A stretch of 64,000 nucleotides of DNA from Corynebacterium bouchesdurhonense (GTDB lineage Bacteria; Actinomycetota; Actinomycetes; Mycobacteriales; Mycobacteriaceae): contig NZ_LT546026.1 in the NCBI RefSeq assembly GCF_900078305.2, positions 124,001-188,000 of the forward strand, in the 5' to 3' direction. The notes beneath the pieces are model-generated. The model ran no database searches. It was not told the DNA's origin and was given only the letters and a program-made list of their open reading frames with translations. This document shows, in pieces, positions 8,742 to 20,042 of this stretch; within the stretch, counting starts at the first letter, position 1, and every line of letters starts with the position of its first letter. The position numbers and the translations under genes were made by a program.

Positions 8742-9989
8742 ATGGAGCAGGACGCGGTGTTGGCCGCGGCGGAGGACATCCTCACCCGCCGCTACGGCGG
8801 GTCGCAGAAACTGACGGATGCCACGCGCTTAAGCGGATCCGGGCTCGCCGGGGTGTACCGCGCCCGAGTGACCACCAACCCCTTCCTGCAACACCGAACC
8901 GTGGTGGTCAAACACTCGCCCGAGACCGGCTACGCGCTCGAGGATGCGGCGTTCCTGCGGGAGGTGGTGTCCTACCAATTCACCACGTCGCTCCAGAGCG
9001 AAATTAGGCCGGGCCCGGTGCTGCTGGGCTACGACCTTCAGGCCCGCACCATTATCATCTCGGACTCGGGCGACGGCGGCACGCTGGCTACGCTGCTGGA
9101 ACAAGCGGACGAGGACCAACACACGCAGATCCTGCGCAGCCTCGGCACCGCGCTGGGCCGGATGCACGCCGGCACCGCGGGCAAGGAGGCTCAGTTCGAG
9201 GTCCTTTTTCGCCGGTTGACGCGCGAAAAAGCAAGCGAAAGCACCGGCGCAGAGCAGGTGCAGCAGCTGCGGGACCGGCTCCTTGCGCACCGTATCCGGC
9301 TGGGGTTAGCGATGCTGAGCCGGGCCGGCCTCGACGTGCCCAACGAGGTGCGGGTGACGGCGGGGAACATCCAGAACCGGTTGCTACGCGGCGGATTGCG
9401 CGCGTTCACGCCGTTTGACCTCTCGCCGGACAATGTCATCCACACCACTGAGGGGCTGCAGTTCCTCGATTACGAGTGGGCGGGTTTCCGCGACGCGTCT
9501 TTCGACGTCGCCTTTGTGGTGGCGGGGTTCCCGCTCTATATTTCGCCCCGTCCGTACAACGACGTGGCGGCGCAGGCGTTCATCGATGCCTGGCTGCGCG
9601 AGGTGCGCGGGACGTGGCCTGCGTTGAACAACGAGGACACGCTGCATGCGCGGATCACGGGCGCGCTGATCGGCTGGGCGCTGTCCAGCCTGTCGGTGCT
9701 CAACACCGTCGCACTTGCCGAGCTCGCGGCCGCCGACGCAGACCTGGCTGCCGAGTTCGCGTCGGCGGGCGTGGACATCGAGGAGGACGTGGAGGACGCC
9801 GAATTCGAGGCGGTGGGCGACGTGCTGCGCCCGGCGAGCGAGGGGCCGTTCACGCCGGAGGAGGCCGTGGTGCGCCAGGACCTGCGCGAGACGTTCAACG
9901 CGCTGGCGGGGTACGCGGGGACGGGCAGCGACCCGGCGTATCTGGTCATCGCCGATTTCGCCAGGCACGTGGCGGGGCGGCTGGGGTAG
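8742..9989 (+). CDS. APH-like phosphotransferase (kinase-fold) protein
   Basis: 415-residue protein of the aminoglycoside-phosphotransferase/choline-kinase superfamily; substrate unknown. The Brenner-type catalytic motif reads FDLSPDN (D226, N231), with the metal-binding Asp in FLDYEWAGF (D243). The N-lobe has a nucleotide-binding Lys candidate in TVVVKHSP. The His that usually precedes the catalytic loop is replaced by Phe. The start was chosen at the ATG (MEQDAV) with GAAGGAG 7 nt before it. It lies between aspS and rarA, 10 bp before rarA, so may be co-transcribed with it. A resistance role is not implied: chromosomal homologues often act on small metabolites. Confidence 0.8.
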   Translation: MEQDAVLAAAEDILTRRYGGSQKLTDATRLSGSGLAGVYRARVTTNPFLQHRTVVVKHSPETGYALEDAAFLREVVSYQFTTSLQSEIRPGPVLLGYDLQARTIIISDSGDGGTLATLLEQADEDQHTQILRSLGTALGRMHAGTAGKEAQFEVLFRRLTREKASESTGAEQVQQLRDRLLAHRIRLGLAMLSRAGLDVPNEVRVTAGNIQNRLLRGGLRAFTPFDLSPDNVIHTTEGLQFLDYEWAGFRDASFDVAFVVAGFPLYISPRPYNDVAAQAFIDAWLREVRGTWPALNNEDTLHARITGALIGWALSSLSVLNTVALAELAAADADLAAEFASAGVDIEEDVEDAEFEAVGDVLRPASEGPFTPEEAVVRQDLRETFNALAGYAGTGSDPAYLVIADFARHVAGRLG

Positions 9990-9999
9990 CGGTGGCGCG

Positions 10000-11373
10000 A
10001 TGACGCAGGGAGGTTTGTTTTCGGGGGATGGTTTGGAGGGGGCGTCGGCAAGCAAAAAGGCCCAAACCCCGGCTCGCGGTGCGAGCTTCTTCGACGTTGG
10101 GGCGGACGCGCCGCTGGCGGCGAGGATGCGCCCTCGCAGTTTGGACGAGATTGCTGGGCAGCGCCACCTGCTCAGCGACGGCAAGCCGCTGCGGCGGCTG
10201 GTGGAGGGTTCCGGCGCGGCGAGCGTGATCCTCTACGGTCCGCCCGGCACGGGCAAGACCACCATCGCGAGCCTTATTGCCAAGGCCATGGGGCAGAACT
10301 TTGTGGGCCTGTCCGCGCTGAGCTCTGGGGTAAAAGAGGTGCGGCAGGTGATCGACGACGCGCGGCGCGACCTGGTGCGCGGGGAGAAGACCGTCCTGTT
10401 CATCGACGAGGTGCACCGCTTCTCCAAAACTCAGCAGGATGCGCTTTTGGCCGCGGTGGAGAACCGCACGGTGCTGCTCGTGGCTGCGACCACGGAAAAC
10501 CCCTCCTTCAGCGTGGTTGCGCCGCTGCTGTCGCGCTCGCTGCTGCTCAAGCTCGAGCCGCTCAGCGAGGACGACGTGCGCGGCGTACTCCAGCGCGCGG
10601 TGGAGGATGAGCGCGGGCTGAAGGGGAGCATTTCGCTTGCCGACGACGCCCTGAACCAACTCGTCCTCCTCGCCGGCGGCGACGCACGGCGGGCGCTGAC
10701 CTACCTGGAGGCGGCCGCGGAGGCGGTGCCGGCCGGCGGGACTGTGACCTTGGAGACGGTGCGCGACAACGTCAACCGCGCGGTGGTGCGCTACGACCGC
10801 GACGGGGACCAGCACTACGACGTGACCAGCGCCTTTATCAAATCCATCCGGGGTTCCGACGTGGACGCGGCGCTGCACTACCTGGCGCGGATGATCGAGG
10901 CGGGCGAGGACCCGCGCTTCATTGCTAGGCGGCTGGTGATCCACGCCTCCGAGGACATCGGTATGGCGGACCCAACCGCGCTGCAGACGGCCTCCGCGGC
11001 GGCGCAGGCGGTGCAGTTCATCGGTATGCCGGAGGGGCGCCTGCCGCTGGCGCAGGCCACGATCCACCTGGCCACCGCGCCGAAGTCGCCCTCGGTGATC
11101 AAGGCGATCGACTCGGCGCTGGCGGACGTGCGCGAGGGCTTCGCCGGGCCAGTGCCCGCGCACCTGCGAGACGGCCACTACGAAGGCGCGAAGCAGCTCG
11201 GCCATGCGGTGGGCTACAAGTACCCGCACGACGACCCGCGGGGCGTGGTGGAGCAGCGCTACATCCCGGAGGGGATGGAGGACCGCGTCTACTACCAGCC
11301 CACCGGCCACGGCGCGGAGAAACGCATCAAGGAGTACCTGGGCAGGCTGCGGCGGATGGTGCGGGGCGCGTAG
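10000..11373 (+). CDS. rarA: Replication-associated recombination protein A (AAA+ ATPase)
   Basis: RarA/MgsA family ATPase (457 aa) related to clamp-loader subunits and acting at stalled replication forks. Walker [10 protein letters not shown] is at residues 80–88, Walker [10 protein letters not shown] around 130, and sensor 2/arginine regions follow ([15 protein letters not shown]). The C-terminal tetramerisation domain ends with [19 protein letters not shown], typical of the family. ATG is 10 bp after the kinase stop, with no good ribosome-binding site, which suggests translational coupling. The overlapping kinase frame is not coding here. Confidence 0.94.
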   Translation: MTQGGLFSGDGLEGASASKKAQTPARGASFFDVGADAPLAARMRPRSLDEIAGQRHLLSDGKPLRRLVEGSGAASVILYGPPGTGKTTIASLIAKAMGQNFVGLSALSSGVKEVRQVIDDARRDLVRGEKTVLFIDEVHRFSKTQQDALLAAVENRTVLLVAATTENPSFSVVAPLLSRSLLLKLEPLSEDDVRGVLQRAVEDERGLKGSISLADDALNQLVLLAGGDARRALTYLEAAAEAVPAGGTVTLETVRDNVNRAVVRYDRDGDQHYDVTSAFIKSIRGSDVDAALHYLARMIEAGEDPRFIARRLVIHASEDIGMADPTALQTASAAAQAVQFIGMPEGRLPLAQATIHLATAPKSPSVIKAIDSALADVREGFAGPVPAHLRDGHYEGAKQLGHAVGYKYPHDDPRGVVEQRYIPEGMEDRVYYQPTGHGAEKRIKEYLGRLRRMVRGA

Positions 11374-11384
11374 CGCGTGGGGGG

Positions 11385-11390
11385 TAAAGT
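11385..11390 (+). promoter_or_regulatory. Probable -10 of alaS (TAAAGT)
   Basis: TAAAGT in the rarA–alaS gap, about 41 nt before the alaS GTG. This would give a ~35-nt leader containing GAAAGGA. No clear -35. Confidence 0.45.
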
Positions 11391-11431
11391 GTGCACGGAT
11401 TGCAATCGCCAGTGAAAGGACCGTAGACACC

Positions 11432-14113
11432 GTGCAGACTCATGAGATCCGGGAGCGCTTTACCAACCACTTCGTCGCCGCCGGGCACACCGAGGTGCCG
11501 AGCGCGTCGCTGATCCTCGATGACCCGACGCTGCTGTTTGTCAACGCTGGCATGGTGCCGTTTAAGCCCTACTTCCTGGGGCAGCAGACCCCCCCGTTCG
11601 AGAACGGCACGGCCACCTCCATTCAGAAGTGCGTGCGCACCCTGGACATTGAGGAGGTGGGCATCACCACCCGCCACAACACCTTCTTCCAGATGGCGGG
11701 CAACTTCTCCTTCGGCCAGTACTTCAAGCAGGGCGCCATCGAGCACGCGTGGTCCCTGCTCACCGGCGCGGTGGAGGACGGCGGCCTGGGCCTCGACCCG
11801 GAGCGCCTCTGGGTGACGGTGTACACCGAGGACGACGAGGCGGCGCAGATCTGGGAGCAGGAGATCGGTGTGCCGGCCGAGCGCATTCAGCGCATGGGGA
11901 TGGAGGACAACTTCTGGTCCATGGGCATCCCCGGCCCCTGCGGGCCCTGCTCCGAGATCTACTACGACCGCGGCCCGGAGTATGGCGCCGAGGGTGGCCC
12001 GCTGGCGGACGACAACCGTTACATGGAGATCTGGAACCTGGTGTTCATGGAGTCCATCCGCGGTGCCGGCGACAAGAAGGGCGGCTTTGAGATCCTCGGC
12101 GAACTGCCGCACAAGAACATCGATACCGGCCTGGGCGTGGAGCGCGTGGCCTGCATCCTCCAGGGCGTGGACAACGTGTACGAGACGGATCTGCTGCGAC
12201 CCGTGATCGACGTGGCCGCGCAGCTTACCGGTACCCAGTACGACGCGGGCAACCCGGCGGATGACGTGCGCTTCCGCGTCATTGCGGACCACTCCCGCAC
12301 CGCGATGATGATCATCCTGGACGGCGTGACCCCGTCCAACGAGGGCCGCGGCTACATCCTGCGCCGCCTGTTGCGCCGCATCATCCGCTCGGCCCGCCTC
12401 CTCGGCGCGCAGGGCGAGGTGATGGAGCCGCTGATGAACACCATCATGGACTCGATGACGCCGTCCTTCCCGGAGATCGCCGACAACCGCGACCGCATCC
12501 TGCGCGTCGCCCTGGCGGAGGAGCGCGCATTCTCCCGCACCCTGGAGTCCGGCACGCACCGCTTCGACGAGACAGCCGACACTCTGCGCGCCACAGGCGC
12601 GACCACCATCACCGGCGATCAAGCCTTTGAGCTGCACGACACGTACGGCTTCCCCATCGACCTCACCCTCGAGATGGCGCGGGAGGCGGGCCTGGACGTG
12701 GACATGGATGCCTTCAACGCCGCGATGGACGAGCAGCGCAACCGCGCGAAGGCGGACAACAAGGCGAAGAAGATCGGCAACCGGGACGAGTCCCTCTACC
12801 GAGAGTGGGTGGACAACCAGCCCACCGAGTTCGTGGGCTATGACCAGCTGGAGCACGACGCGACCGTGATTGGGCTTGTGCGCGGCGGCGAGAAGGTCTC
12901 CGAGGTGAAGGCGGGCGACGAGGTGGAGGTCATCCTCGACGTCACCCCGATGTACGCGGAGGCCGGCGGCCAGATGGCGGACCGCGGCCGCCTGGTTATG
13001 GGCGAGACCGTGCTCAACGTGGGCGACGTGCAGCGTATCGGCAAGAAGCTGTGGGTACACAAGGCCACGGTGCAAAACGGTGGGCTGGATTTGGGCTCCA
13101 CCGTCACGGCCGAGGTGGACGAGGCGTGGCGTCACGGCGCCCGCCAGGCGCACACCGCCACCCACCTCATCCACGCCGCGCTGCGCCAGGTGCTCGGCCC
13201 CACCGCCGTGCAGGCCGGCTCCCTGAACAAGCCCGGCTACCTGCGCTTCGACTTCAACTACACCGAACCGCTCTCGGAGCAGCAGCTGGAGGAGATCGCC
13301 ACCATCACCAACCAGGCGGTGGATGCGGACTTCGCGGTGCACACCATCGAGACCTCCCTGGAGGAGGCGAAGGCGATGGGCGCGATGGCGCTGTTCGGCG
13401 AGAACTACGGGGACCGAGTGCGCGTGGTGGAGATCGGCGGGCCGTTCTCCATCGAGCTGTGCGGCGGCACCCACGTTGCGCACTCCTCCCAGATCGGCCC
13501 GGTGGCCGTGCTGGGCGAGTCCTCCGTGGGCTCCGGCGCCCGCCGCATCGAGGCGTACTCGGGTATGGAGTCCTTCCGCTACTTCTCCAAGGAGGCGGCG
13601 CTTGCATCCGGCCTGGCTACGGAGCTGAAGACCCCGTCCGAGCAGCTGCCGGAGCGCATCGCGCAGCTGACCGAGCGCCTGCGCAGCGCGGAGAAGGAGA
13701 TTGAGACCCTCCACCGCCAGCAGCTGTTGTCCCAGACGGGGGACTTGGCGGCCAAGGCGCAGCCGGCCGGTGAGTTCACCCTGGTGGCGGAGCACCTGCC
13801 TGCCGGTATCGGCACCGGCGACCTGCGCACCATGGCTAGCGACGTGCGCGGCAAACTCGGCGGGCAAAACGCCGTGGTGGTGCTCGCCTCCGAGGACAAC
13901 GGCAAGGCCGCGTTCGCGGTGGCCGCCACCAAGCAGGCGGTGCAGGCGGGCGTGAAGGCCGGCGAGCTGGTCAAGGCGCTCGGCCAGTACGTGGACGGCA
14001 AGGGCGGCGGCAAGCCGGACCTGGCGCAGGGCTCGGGCGCGAACCCGCAGGGCATCGACGCAGGTCTCGGGGCTATCCGCGACATCCTAGCCAGCGCCAC
14101 CGTGGCCCCCTAG
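11432..14113 (+). CDS. alaS: Alanyl-tRNA synthetase
   Basis: Charges and edits tRNA-Ala; 893 aa, normal length. Catalytic core at the N-terminus ([10 protein letters not shown]… [33 protein letters not shown]), then the editing domain with the zinc ligands [11 protein letters not shown] and CGGTHV, and a C-Ala region with Gly-rich helices at the end. GTG start is set by conservation of the MQTHEIR N-terminus and by GAAAGGA 11 nt upstream. Downstream ruvX and mltG are commonly linked to alaS in actinobacteria. Confidence 0.97.
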   Translation: MQTHEIRERFTNHFVAAGHTEVPSASLILDDPTLLFVNAGMVPFKPYFLGQQTPPFENGTATSIQKCVRTLDIEEVGITTRHNTFFQMAGNFSFGQYFKQGAIEHAWSLLTGAVEDGGLGLDPERLWVTVYTEDDEAAQIWEQEIGVPAERIQRMGMEDNFWSMGIPGPCGPCSEIYYDRGPEYGAEGGPLADDNRYMEIWNLVFMESIRGAGDKKGGFEILGELPHKNIDTGLGVERVACILQGVDNVYETDLLRPVIDVAAQLTGTQYDAGNPADDVRFRVIADHSRTAMMIILDGVTPSNEGRGYILRRLLRRIIRSARLLGAQGEVMEPLMNTIMDSMTPSFPEIADNRDRILRVALAEERAFSRTLESGTHRFDETADTLRATGATTITGDQAFELHDTYGFPIDLTLEMAREAGLDVDMDAFNAAMDEQRNRAKADNKAKKIGNRDESLYREWVDNQPTEFVGYDQLEHDATVIGLVRGGEKVSEVKAGDEVEVILDVTPMYAEAGGQMADRGRLVMGETVLNVGDVQRIGKKLWVHKATVQNGGLDLGSTVTAEVDEAWRHGARQAHTATHLIHAALRQVLGPTAVQAGSLNKPGYLRFDFNYTEPLSEQQLEEIATITNQAVDADFAVHTIETSLEEAKAMGAMALFGENYGDRVRVVEIGGPFSIELCGGTHVAHSSQIGPVAVLGESSVGSGARRIEAYSGMESFRYFSKEAALASGLATELKTPSEQLPERIAQLTERLRSAEKEIETLHRQQLLSQTGDLAAKAQPAGEFTLVAEHLPAGIGTGDLRTMASDVRGKLGGQNAVVVLASEDNGKAAFAVAATKQAVQAGVKAGELVKALGQYVDGKGGGKPDLAQGSGANPQGIDAGLGAIRDILASATVAP

Positions 14114-14191
14114 CCCCCGCCGCACGCGCTGCCCGGGCGGGTCGCATAACGAATTGGTTACGTGACACGCCGGGGTTCGGGTGCGAGGGTG

Positions 14192-14202
14192 CGTCGACAA
14201 GC
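14192..14202 (-). repeat. GCTTGTCGACG dispersed motif, intergenic copy
   Basis: Exact copy of the 11-mer in the 150-bp gap between alaS and ruvX, preceded on the plus strand by GAGGGT, as at 3110. A TATAGC hexamer follows directly and could be a ruvX -10. Otherwise this gap shows only a weak GC-rich dyad after alaS. Confidence 0.75.
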
Positions 14203-14263
14203 TATAGCGTTACGTGTGCGGCAGCCTCCCGCTGCCTGAACACCAACCGTAGAAGCGGGGAGC

Positions 14264-14767
14264 ATGAAGGTACAGCCAGACACGCCCGGGGTTTCGGACC
14301 CGGGGCCCGGTAGGCGCATCGGCGTCGACGTGGGCACCGTGCGCATCGGTGTGTCTGTGTCCGACCGCGACGCCGTGCTGGCCACGCCGCTGGAAACCGT
14401 CAAGCGCGTCACCGGGTTCAAGGACCGGGACGGTGCCGACATTGACCGCCTGGTGGAGCTCTGCGAGCTGTACGAGGCGGTGGAAGTGGTGGTGGGCCTG
14501 CCCCGAGACCTGCAGGGCAACGGCTCCGCCAGCGTCAAGCACGCCAAAGAGATCGCGTTCCGCATCCGCCGCCGCACCGGCCTGCCCGTGCGGATGGCGG
14601 ACGAGCGGCTGACCACGGTTGTGGCCGCCAACGCCATGCGCGCCGCCGGCACCAGTGAGCGCGCCGGCCGCCGGTTCATCGACCAGGCGGCGGCGGTGGA
14701 GATCCTGCAATCATGGTTGGACGGCCGCACCACGCACCTGAGAGACCTCAAGGAGAACGAATCGTGA
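14264..14767 (+). CDS. ruvX: Putative pre-16S rRNA nuclease (YqgF/RuvX)
   Basis: RNase H-fold YqgF family protein implicated in 16S rRNA 5'-end maturation; 167 aa. The first motif [15 protein letters not shown] carries the first catalytic Asp; [16 protein letters not shown] and the C-terminal [18 protein letters not shown] (second acidic site) are typical. A GGGGAG lies unusually close (1 nt) to the ATG, so initiation may be weak or the start slightly off. The stop overlaps the mltG start by 4 bp (GTGA). Confidence 0.92.
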   Translation: MKVQPDTPGVSDPGPGRRIGVDVGTVRIGVSVSDRDAVLATPLETVKRVTGFKDRDGADIDRLVELCELYEAVEVVVGLPRDLQGNGSASVKHAKEIAFRIRRRTGLPVRMADERLTTVVAANAMRAAGTSERAGRRFIDQAAAVEILQSWLDGRTTHLRDLKENES

Positions 14768-15912
14768 CCACCCAGCGCAGCGCACGGGGGCGCACCCGCC
14801 GACTCGCCGTGTTGATCGCCTCGATCTTGCTCATCATTGGGCTCATCGCATGGATCGCGATCGCTCGCAACAACTCCGCGGCGGACTTCGCCGGCGCCGG
14901 CAACGGCGAGGAGCAGATCGTGGAGATCCCGGAGGGCTCGTCGCTCTCCCAGCTCGGCCCCGAGCTGGAGAAGCGCGGCATTGTGGCCACGGACGGCGCG
15001 TTCCAGACCGCGGCGGCCAACAACCCGGACTCTGACAGCGTCCACCCGGGCTTCTACCGTCTCCAGGGGGAGATGAGCGCCGAGTCCGCCGTGGCGGCGC
15101 TGCTCGACCCGGCGAACAAGATCACCCCGCTGCAGGTGTACGGCGGCGCGACGCTGATGGATGTCAACGTCATTGGCGGCCCGGGTCGCCCCGGCATCTT
15201 CAGCATGATCCAGGAGGTCACCTGCGCGGGTAGTAACACGGCGAACTGCGTGGACGTGGAGAAGCTGAGCAAGATCGCGGCCGACGCGGATCCGGCCTCG
15301 CTCGGGGTGCCCGATTGGGCGCAGCAGGTGGTGGCGGCGCGCGCGGGCGACGCGAAGCGCCTCGAGGGGCTCATCGTGCCGGGTGAGTACATCATCGACC
15401 CGGGTTCCAGCGCCGAGGAGATCCTCACCGACCTGATTACCAAGTCTGCGAAGGTGTACAACGACACGGGCATTGTGGACCGCGCCAAGGACGTGGGCCT
15501 GTCGCCATACGAGCTGCTGGTCGCGGCATCCCTGGTGGAGCGCGAGGCTCCGGCGGGCGAGTTTGACAAGGTCGCCCGCGTGATCCTGAACCGCCTGGCG
15601 GCGCCGATGCGCCTCGAGTTCGACTCCACCGTGAACTACGGCCTGCCGCAGGTTGAGGTGGCCACCACCAAGACGGACCGCGAGCGGGTCACGCCGTGGA
15701 ACACCTACGCCATGGACGGCCTGCCGCAGACGCCGATCGCGTCGCCCTCGCTCGAGGCGATCGAGGCGATGGAGCACCCGGCGGACGGCAACTGGCTGTT
15801 CTTCGTCACCATCAACAAGGACGGCACCACCGTCTTCAACGACACCTTCGAGCAGCACCTCGAAGACACCCAGCGCGCGTATGACTCCGGCATCCTCGAC
15901 TCCCAGCGCTAG
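14764..15912 (+). CDS. mltG: Endolytic murein transglycosylase (MltG/YceG)
   Basis: Membrane-anchored lytic transglycosylase thought to terminate nascent glycan strands; 382 aa. One N-terminal membrane segment (residues ~13–34) follows an Arg-rich cytoplasmic stretch. A LysM-like region ([21 protein letters not shown]) precedes the YceG catalytic domain. The predicted catalytic Glu is E259 in SLVEREAP, with the following [10 protein letters not shown] conserved. AAGGAG is 8 nt before the GTG, and the 4-bp overlap with ruvX implies coupling. The 3' end overlaps aroE by 32 bp. Confidence 0.95.
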   Translation: MTTQRSARGRTRRLAVLIASILLIIGLIAWIAIARNNSAADFAGAGNGEEQIVEIPEGSSLSQLGPELEKRGIVATDGAFQTAAANNPDSDSVHPGFYRLQGEMSAESAVAALLDPANKITPLQVYGGATLMDVNVIGGPGRPGIFSMIQEVTCAGSNTANCVDVEKLSKIAADADPASLGVPDWAQQVVAARAGDAKRLEGLIVPGEYIIDPGSSAEEILTDLITKSAKVYNDTGIVDRAKDVGLSPYELLVAASLVEREAPAGEFDKVARVILNRLAAPMRLEFDSTVNYGLPQVEVATTKTDRERVTPWNTYAMDGLPQTPIASPSLEAIEAMEHPADGNWLFFVTINKDGTTVFNDTFEQHLEDTQRAYDSGILDSQR

Positions 15913-16750
15913 CCCCGCCACCGGCCGGGCGGCCGTGCTCGGATCGCCGATCGCCCACTCGCTCTCCCCGGTCCTGCACAACGCGGGCTACGCCGCGGCT
16001 GGTTTGGGCGGCTGGAACTACACCCGCATCGAGTGCACCGCCGAGGAGCTGCCCCGCGTGGTAGGGGAGGCCGCCCCGGAATTCCGCGGCTTCTCGGTGA
16101 CCATGCCCTGTAAGTTCGCGGCGCTCGAGTTCGCGGATGAGGCCACCGGGCGAGCCCGCGCCATCGGCTCCGCGAACACCCTGGTGCGCACCGCGCAGGG
16201 GTGGCGCGCGGACAACACCGACTGCGAGGGCCTCCAGGCCGCGCTCGCAGAGCTCACCCGCGGCGAGCCGGTGCGTCGCGCGGTGGTGGTGGGCGCCGGA
16301 GGCACCGCCCGCCCCGCGCTCTGGGCGCTGCGCGAACTGGGCGCGGAGCAGGTCACCGTGATCAACCGCTCTGACCGCTCGGGCGAGCTGGCCGAGCTCA
16401 CCGAGGGCGTGGACGTGCGCTTCGCGGACTTCAGCGCTGACCTTGCGGGCTTCACCGCCGAGGCGGACGCGGTGATCTCCACCGTGCCCTCGGCGGCGCT
16501 CGCGGAGCACGTCAATGCGCTCGCCCACGCCCCGGTGCTGGACGTGATTTACGACCCGTGGCCCACCCCGCTCGCGGTGCGCGCCGCGTCCCACGGGTAC
16601 CGCACCGTGGGTGGGCTGGTCATGCTCGCCGGCCAGTCCTACTCGCAGTTCGAGCAGTTCACCGGTGTGGAGGCACCCCGTGCGGAGATGCGCGCGGCGC
16701 TGTTCGCGCACGTGGCCGCCCGCCGCGCGGAGGCGGAGGCGCAGCGCTAG
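15881..16750 (+). CDS. aroE: Shikimate 5-dehydrogenase
   Basis: NADP-dependent reduction of 3-dehydroshikimate to shikimate; 289 aa. The shikimate site has LGSPIAHSLSP and TMPCKFAALEFAD (catalytic Lys78), plus NTL, NTDCEG and the C-terminal GQSYSQFEQFTG. The nucleotide loop is VVGAGGTARPAL (~130). The first in-frame ATG ([10 protein letters not shown]) overlaps mltG by 32 bp; a GTG at the VLGSP segment would be too short. No clear ribosome-binding site, so coupling with mltG is likely. The usual TMPHK is TMPCK here. Confidence 0.93.
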   Translation: MTPASSTPSASPATGRAAVLGSPIAHSLSPVLHNAGYAAAGLGGWNYTRIECTAEELPRVVGEAAPEFRGFSVTMPCKFAALEFADEATGRARAIGSANTLVRTAQGWRADNTDCEGLQAALAELTRGEPVRRAVVVGAGGTARPALWALRELGAEQVTVINRSDRSGELAELTEGVDVRFADFSADLAGFTAEADAVISTVPSAALAEHVNALAHAPVLDVIYDPWPTPLAVRAASHGYRTVGGLVMLAGQSYSQFEQFTGVEAPRAEMRAALFAHVAARRAEAEAQR

Positions 16751-16753
16751 GCT
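16748..16753 (+). promoter_or_regulatory. -10 of prepilin peptidase gene (leaderless type)
   Basis: TAGGCT overlaps the aroE stop and ends 7 nt before the ATG, placing the transcription start at or beside the start codon. Confidence 0.5.
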
Positions 16754-16760
16754 TCCCCGC

Positions 16761-17162
16761 ATGGGGATCGGGGGAGTGGCGCTCGCCGCCGCGTGGAGCG
16801 TGGGGCTTTCGCTTGTCGACGCCACCACCCACCGCCTTCCCAACCCCCTCACCGTGCCGGCTGCCCTGTGCGCCGTGGTTGCGTGCGCGGTCCACCCGCA
16901 GCTCGCGTGGGGCCTTGTCTGGCCCGCCGGCTACCTGCTGCTGGGGCGCGGCATCGGCGGCGGGGACATCAAGCTCGCGGCCCCGCTGGGCGTGGCCGTC
17001 TGCGCCCTCGCCGGGCTGCCCGGGGTGCTCGCCGCCGTGGCCCTGTCCGGCCTGCTTACCGCCGTCGCCGGGTTACTGCTGCGGGTACCGCGGGTGGCGC
17101 ACGGGCCAGCGATGATCGCCGCCGCGTGGATGGTGCCGGCGCTTTGGCACCTCTGGGCCTGA
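16761..17162 (+). CDS. A24-family prepilin peptidase (short form)
   Basis: 133-residue integral membrane aspartic protease of the type IV leader peptidase family. Both catalytic aspartates are present: D20 in VDATTHRLPN and D69 in GIGGGDIKLAAPLG. There are about four hydrophobic segments. It lacks the N-terminal cytoplasmic methylase-type domain of full PilD, as is usual in actinobacteria, where such proteins may process pilin-like substrates. No pilin gene is visible nearby. It is wedged between aroE and aroC with its own leaderless-type promoter. Contains one coding copy of GCTTGTCGACG near its start. Confidence 0.88.
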   Translation: MGIGGVALAAAWSVGLSLVDATTHRLPNPLTVPAALCAVVACAVHPQLAWGLVWPAGYLLLGRGIGGGDIKLAAPLGVAVCALAGLPGVLAAVALSGLLTAVAGLLLRVPRVAHGPAMIAAAWMVPALWHLWA

Positions 17163-17180
17163 CGCACGCGCGCGGTGTGA

Positions 17181-17186
17181 GACAAT
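17181..17186 (+). promoter_or_regulatory. -10 of aroC (leaderless type)
   Basis: GACAAT preceded by TGTGA ends 6 nt before the aroC ATG. The hexamer is less canonical (GA instead of TA) but the position matches the other leaderless starts. Confidence 0.4.
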
Positions 17187-17192
17187 GCTGGC

Positions 17193-18425
17193 ATGCTTCG
17201 TTGGACCACTGCCGGGGAATCCCATGGGCAGGCACTTGTAGCGCTGATTGAGAACATGCCCGCCGGCGTGCCGGTGAGCAAGGACGAGATTGCCCACCAG
17301 CTGGCCCGCCGCCGCCTCGGCTACGGCCGCGGCGCGCGCATGAAGTTCGAGGCGGACGAGCTGACCATCCTTTCCGGTGTGATCCACGGCCTAACCATCG
17401 GCGGTCCGATCGCCATCATGATCGGCAACACCGAGTGGCCGAAGTGGACCACCATCATGTCCCCGGAGGCCGTGGACATGGAGGACCCGGAGGTGGCCAA
17501 GGCGATGGGATCGGGCCGCGGCGCCAAGCTGACGCGCCCTCGTCCGGGGCACGCGGACTTCGCCGGCATGGTCAAGTACGGCTTCGATTCCGCCCGCCCG
17601 GTGCTCGAGCGCTCTTCGGCGCGCGAGACTGCGGCACGGGTGGCCGCCGCCTCGGTGGCCCGCTCGTTCCTGCGCGAGACGCTCGGCGTGGAAGTCTTCT
17701 CCCACGTCGTCTCCATCGGCGAGTCCGCCCCCTACGCCGGGCCGCTGCCCGGTTTCGCGGACATCGAGGCGATTGACGCTTCCCCGGTGCGCGCCTACGG
17801 CAAGGACGCTGAGGCGGAGATGATCGGCGTGATCGAGGCCGCCAAGAAGGACGGCGACACGCTCGGCGGCGTCGTCGAGGTGATCGTGGATGGCCTGCCC
17901 ATCGGGCTCGGCTCCCACATCTCCGGCGAGCACCGCCTTGACGCGCAGCTGGCCGCGGCGCTCATGGGCATCCAGTCCGTCAAGGGCGTCGAGGTGGGCG
18001 ATGGCTTCGAGGAGGCGCGCCGCCGCGGCTCGGAGGCGCACGACGAGATGGTGCGGGACGAGCACGGCCTGCGTCGCCTGAGCAACCGCGCGGGCGGGCT
18101 CGAGGGCGGCATGACCAACGGCGAACAGCTGCGCGTTCGCGCCGCGATGAAGCCCATCTCCACCGTGCCCCGCGCGTTGCAGACCGTGGATATGGCCTCC
18201 GGCGCGGCTGCCACCGGCATCCACCAGCGCTCTGACGTGTGCGCGGTGCCGGCGGGCGGCGTGGTGGCCGAGGCAATGGTTGCGCTCGTGCTCGCGCGCG
18301 CCGTAACAGAGAAGTTCGGCGGCGACAGCCTGGAAGAGGTCAAGCGCAACATCGCGTCCTACAACGAGTACGTGGCTGAGCGGCTCGCATTCGGCGGGGC
18401 AGGAGAGGGTGAGGCTGATGTCTGA
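17193..18425 (+). CDS. aroC: Chorismate synthase
   Basis: FMN-dependent conversion of EPSP to chorismate, last step of the shikimate pathway; 410 aa. Signatures [18 protein letters not shown] (N-terminus), [38 protein letters not shown] in pieces along the middle, and the C-terminal [17 protein letters not shown] are intact. First gene of aroC-aroK-aroB-aroQ; its stop overlaps aroK by 8 bp. Confidence 0.97.
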   Translation: MLRWTTAGESHGQALVALIENMPAGVPVSKDEIAHQLARRRLGYGRGARMKFEADELTILSGVIHGLTIGGPIAIMIGNTEWPKWTTIMSPEAVDMEDPEVAKAMGSGRGAKLTRPRPGHADFAGMVKYGFDSARPVLERSSARETAARVAAASVARSFLRETLGVEVFSHVVSIGESAPYAGPLPGFADIEAIDASPVRAYGKDAEAEMIGVIEAAKKDGDTLGGVVEVIVDGLPIGLGSHISGEHRLDAQLAAALMGIQSVKGVEVGDGFEEARRRGSEAHDEMVRDEHGLRRLSNRAGGLEGGMTNGEQLRVRAAMKPISTVPRALQTVDMASGAAATGIHQRSDVCAVPAGGVVAEAMVALVLARAVTEKFGGDSLEEVKRNIASYNEYVAERLAFGGAGEGEADV

Positions 18426-18948
18426 TGCGGCCCCGATGGTGAGCTCGTCGCCGCGGGTGGTGCTGGTAGGACCGCCCGGCGCCGGGAAGAGCACGATAGG
18501 ACGCCGGCTCGCCAGCGCGCTGAACCTGCCGTTGGTGGACTCGGACACGCTGATGGAGCAGGGCGAGGGCAAGCCCTGCGGCGAGATCTACACCGAGCTG
18601 GGGGAGGAGCGTTTCCGCGAGCTCGAGGCCGGGTACGTGGCGCGCGCGCTGGCCACCGGGGGCGTGGTGAGCCTGGGCGGGGGTGCGGTGCTGACCGAGT
18701 CCACCCGCAAGCTCCTGCAGAACCACACTGTGGTGTGGATCGATGTCAGCCCGGAGGAGGGCATCCGCCGCACCGCAGGGGACACCACCCGCCCGGTGCT
18801 CAACGCCGAGGACCCGGAGCAGCACTACCGGGACCTGCTCGCCGCGCGAGAGCCGTTCTACCGCGAGGTGGCTAAGCACCGCGTGCGCACCGACTCCCGC
18901 CCGCCGCAGGGAGTGGTGGCGCAGGTGCTCAGCTTTATCGATTCCTAA
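18418..18948 (+). CDS. aroK: Shikimate kinase
   Basis: ATP-dependent phosphorylation of shikimate at C3; 176 aa. Walker [10 protein letters not shown] near residue 19, DSD motif (LVDSDTLME) for shikimate/Mg binding, and the GGG motif ([10 protein letters not shown]) follow; the lid region holds RPVLNAED. The start at MSDAAP overlaps aroC by 8 bp with AGGAG upstream; an internal ATG (MVSSSPR) is a less likely start. Confidence 0.95.
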   Translation: MSDAAPMVSSSPRVVLVGPPGAGKSTIGRRLASALNLPLVDSDTLMEQGEGKPCGEIYTELGEERFRELEAGYVARALATGGVVSLGGGAVLTESTRKLLQNHTVVWIDVSPEEGIRRTAGDTTRPVLNAEDPEQHYRDLLAAREPFYREVAKHRVRTDSRPPQGVVAQVLSFIDS

Positions 18949-18989
18949 ACCCGCTTCCCACCCCGATACTCAGCTGAGGAAGGAGCCCC

Positions 18990-20042
18990 ATGGCAGCGAT
19001 CGAAGTCACCGGGCCGAGCCCGTACACCATCCACATTGGACAGGACGCCACCTCGGACGTCGCTGGCTTTGTCAAGTCCACGGGGGCCCGCAAGGTGGCC
19101 ATCGTCCACCAGCCCCCGCTCGGCGCGGTGGCGCGCAGCATCGCGGCGGACCTGACGGCACTCGGGCTCGAGCCGCACGCCATGGTGGTGCCGGACGCCG
19201 AGGACGGCAAGGCCCTCGGCGTGGCTGAGCAGCTGTGGGACCAGCTCGGTGCCGCCGGCTTCTCCCGCCAAGACCTGGTTATTGGCCTCGGGGGCGGCGC
19301 GGTGACGGATTTGGCCGGCTTCGTCGCCGCCACGTGGATGCGCGGCATCAAGGTGGTGCAGGTGCCCACCACGCTGCTGGCCATGGTGGACGCCGCGGTG
19401 GGCGGCAAGACCGGCATCAACACCGCAGCCGGCAAGAACCTGGTAGGCGCGTTCCACGAGCCGGCGGCCGTGTTCATCGACTTGGAGCGCGTGTACACCC
19501 TGCCGGAGGAGGAGCTCGTCTCCGGCTCGGCCGAGCTGATCAAGACCGGTTTCATCGCCGACCCCCGCATCTTGGAGCTTTACCGCGACGGGGCGGACAA
19601 GCACTGGGCGGAGCTCATCGAGCGCTCGGTGGCGGTCAAGGCGTCGGTGGTCAGCCAGGATCTGAAGGAGGCCGGGCTGCGGGAGATCCTCAACTACGGC
19701 CACACCCTGGGCCACGCCATCGAGCGCCGCGAGCGCTACGAGTGGCGCCACGGCAACGCCGTCGCCGTCGGCATGATGTTCGCCGCCAACTTGGCCAGGG
19801 GGCGCGGGCTTATCGACGACTCCCTGCTCGCGCTCCACCACGAGATCCTCACCTCGGTGGGGCTGCCCACCACGTACGAGGCCGGCGCATTCGACGAGCT
19901 GCACCAATCCATGACCCTGGACAAGAAGAACCGCGACGGCCGCATCCGTTTCGTGGTGCTCGACGGGCTGGGCTCGTGCACGCGGCTGGAGGACGCGACG
20001 GTGGAGGAGATGCGCGCGGCCTACGAGGAGATCGCGCGGTGA
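18990..20042 (+). CDS. aroB: 3-Dehydroquinate synthase
   Basis: NAD- and metal-dependent conversion of DAHP to 3-dehydroquinate, second step of the shikimate pathway; 350 aa. NAD-binding [19 protein letters not shown], substrate/metal segments [19 protein letters not shown] and GSAELIKTG, and [12 protein letters not shown] with a metal His are clear. AAGGAG lies 4 nt before the ATG. The stop overlaps the aroQ GTG by 4 bp. Confidence 0.97.
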   Translation: MAAIEVTGPSPYTIHIGQDATSDVAGFVKSTGARKVAIVHQPPLGAVARSIAADLTALGLEPHAMVVPDAEDGKALGVAEQLWDQLGAAGFSRQDLVIGLGGGAVTDLAGFVAATWMRGIKVVQVPTTLLAMVDAAVGGKTGINTAAGKNLVGAFHEPAAVFIDLERVYTLPEEELVSGSAELIKTGFIADPRILELYRDGADKHWAELIERSVAVKASVVSQDLKEAGLREILNYGHTLGHAIERRERYEWRHGNAVAVGMMFAANLARGRGLIDDSLLALHHEILTSVGLPTTYEAGAFDELHQSMTLDKKNRDGRIRFVVLDGLGSCTRLEDATVEEMRAAYEEIAR

